Position numbers and translations under genes: made by a program
Assembly: GCA_963277665.1 (NCBI GenBank)
Contig: OY728143.1
Location: 228,337,591 to 228,401,590, forward strand
Direction of reading: 5' to 3'
DNA from: Viscum album
Taxonomy: Eukaryota > Streptophyta > Magnoliopsida > Santalales > Viscaceae
DNA: 64,000 bases
Shown here: positions 62,522 to 64,000 of the stretch, one piece after another
Numbering within the stretch: the stretch's first letter is position 1
Layout of the letters: each line of letters opens with the position of its first letter
Notes under the pieces: model-generated
Told to the model about the DNA's origin: nothing
The model's database searches: none
The model's input: only the letters and a program-made list of their open reading frames with translations

Positions 62522-64000
62522 CTGTGACATTATTATTTTATATTACCCTTTTTAATGATACTTTTATCACGATTCCATATTTCTTTGAATAATTTCATAT
62601 ATTATATCTAAAGTATCTTGTCATTATTCAAAATTTATGATCCATTTCCTATTGGGTGTAATTTCATATTATTATTTTCATGTTGATTTATTATATTATC
62701 ATAACCATATTTCTGTACTATGTTAACTTATTATCTTTGACTCATATCTATAATGTTCATAATTTACTAACAATTTTTTCTCACCCTTTATTTTGTTTCA
62801 ATTCCTCAAATAACGAAAATGAGTATTATTGTTGATATTTCTATAGGAGTATCAAGATTGAAGATAATTTGTTAATGATACTAGATAATGTTAAAAAAAT
62901 AAGTATGTTATATATATAATATCTATATTTAGATAACATATATGTTTTTGGGTGTGATTTTTTTCAGATTTATTGAATATTCATATAAAATGGTGTAAAA
63001 GTTTTTTATGTTATGATTGGATGATCTTTATTAGTATCAGGAAAGGGTTTAATTGTTGTTTATGCTTATTTTATTAAGAATAAGAGTGTAAATGGTTACA
63101 TAACCTATGATCAAATAAATATCTTATCAAGTCATCAAAGAGTGTCATATGTTATATGTAATATGATTTTGGATGAATTTATGCTGTCTTAATTACACAA
63201 ATATTAAGACATATTTTCATCATCATATTATTGTTTAATATAGATATTATTTTTAATAGAGATAATTATTTAGTTAATTTTATCAAATTAATATTACTAA
63301 GTGTAATTGATTTAATAATGAGTTTCATTGATAATTCAATGAGAACCCAAAGAGGATAGGATCATTTGTTACAAATAAGATTGTTATTCTCCCCCAACTC
63401 ACTCAAAATAAGAATAATAAATCAAAATCTAGAAAAAGTGCAAACATTACAAAGAAAGAATATCTCTTCCATAATTCCATCATGTGTTAAATTCTATCTT
63501 CCATTTTTGGGTCATGTAAAGCACTCGTTTCTAGAAATATCTTTCTCAAATAGAATATATACTATTTATTATATAGTTATTAATGAATGAATTGTTTATA
63601 TAATACATTTATCATCAATATGGTGGATCTAATTAGTAGGGAACTCAAATTACCAAAAATTATAAATGAGGAAGAAATCAAATCCATGGAATAAATTTTT
63701 TTAATAGGTTAATTTTTAAAAATCATTTTCCATAATATGACACAATGTAATTAAGAGATAATTTTATTAGTTTGATGAAAAATAAAGATAAATAAATTGG
63801 TAGGTTTGAATAAATAATTATAAGAATACCAATTTATTCTTCTACTATTATCAATGAACATTAATGAAAAAATAATATTTATTTGGTTGATTAAAACGAT
63901 GTCTCATGATAGAGTTGCCTATATGCAACACTAGTAACTATGAAGAAATAGTTTGATGATCTCTCATGGAGAAAATATAAATTGGGGACTGCTATTGTTC
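61223..64000. other. Unassigned AT-rich flank right of the nest
   Basis: No gene, LTR partner or protein motif was recognised here. It contains the (AT)n run listed separately. The plus-strand open frame at 63366-63590 (74 codons) has no recognisable domain and a composition expected by chance. Confidence 0.4.
62488..62519. repeat. (AT)n microsatellite
   Basis: About 15 uninterrupted AT units, the longest simple repeat of this type in the window. Confidence 0.95.

Noticed and set aside
1..64000. Organellar (plastid or mitochondrial) origin because of the high AT content
   Set aside because: No organellar gene, tRNA or rRNA is seen, and the window is filled with nuclear-type LTR retrotransposons.

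Overview
This window looks like heterochromatin-type intergenic DNA from a plant nuclear genome. The best taxonomic evidence is a degraded Ty3/gypsy chromovirus of the Tekay/Del type at 44.2-55.0 kb. It has integrase and chromodomain remnants, a primer site resembling the initiator tRNA-Met type, 3.6-3.8 kb LTRs and a 5-bp target duplication. I found no convincing host gene, tRNA, rRNA, CRISPR array or intact transposase. Outside that element the DNA is extremely AT-rich and visibly poor in CpG, as expected for old, long-methylated repeats that have lost C to T. The species cannot be named from this window.

Comparing the window with itself by eye, most of it resolves into five nested or adjacent LTR elements, all with large LTRs (about 3-4.8 kb) and short internal regions (0.5-3.5 kb). 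Element A (+) covers 1-8680, with its 5' LTR cut by the window edge. Element D (-) covers about 9511-17645. Element F (-) is the outermost of a nest, about 19770-61222. Its left LTR is broken twice, by element B (-) at 19884-41494 and by element E (+) at 44167-55032. Element C (+) at 30293-40204 sits inside the right LTR of B. Inferred order of arrival: F first, then B and E (relative order unknown), then C after B.

Only E keeps recognisable protein remnants: gag, a protease edge, the last part of RNase H, integrase and a chromodomain. Its reverse transcriptase is missing, all coding parts carry stops or frameshifts, and two of three integrase catalytic acids are changed. A keeps a possible chromodomain tail next to a good polypurine tract. 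B, C, D and F show no recognisable coding domain and resemble large non-autonomous LTR derivatives.

The most notable non-coding structure is a GC-richer module repeated three times at about 185-190 bp spacing in the LTRs of B, C and F. E has an unrelated four-fold repeat of about 170 bp in its LTRs. The boundaries of E are supported by F's other LTR, which acts as an empty site. All pairings were made by reading, so LTR ends of A, D and F carry uncertainties of tens of bases or more, and identities are impressions rather than computed values.
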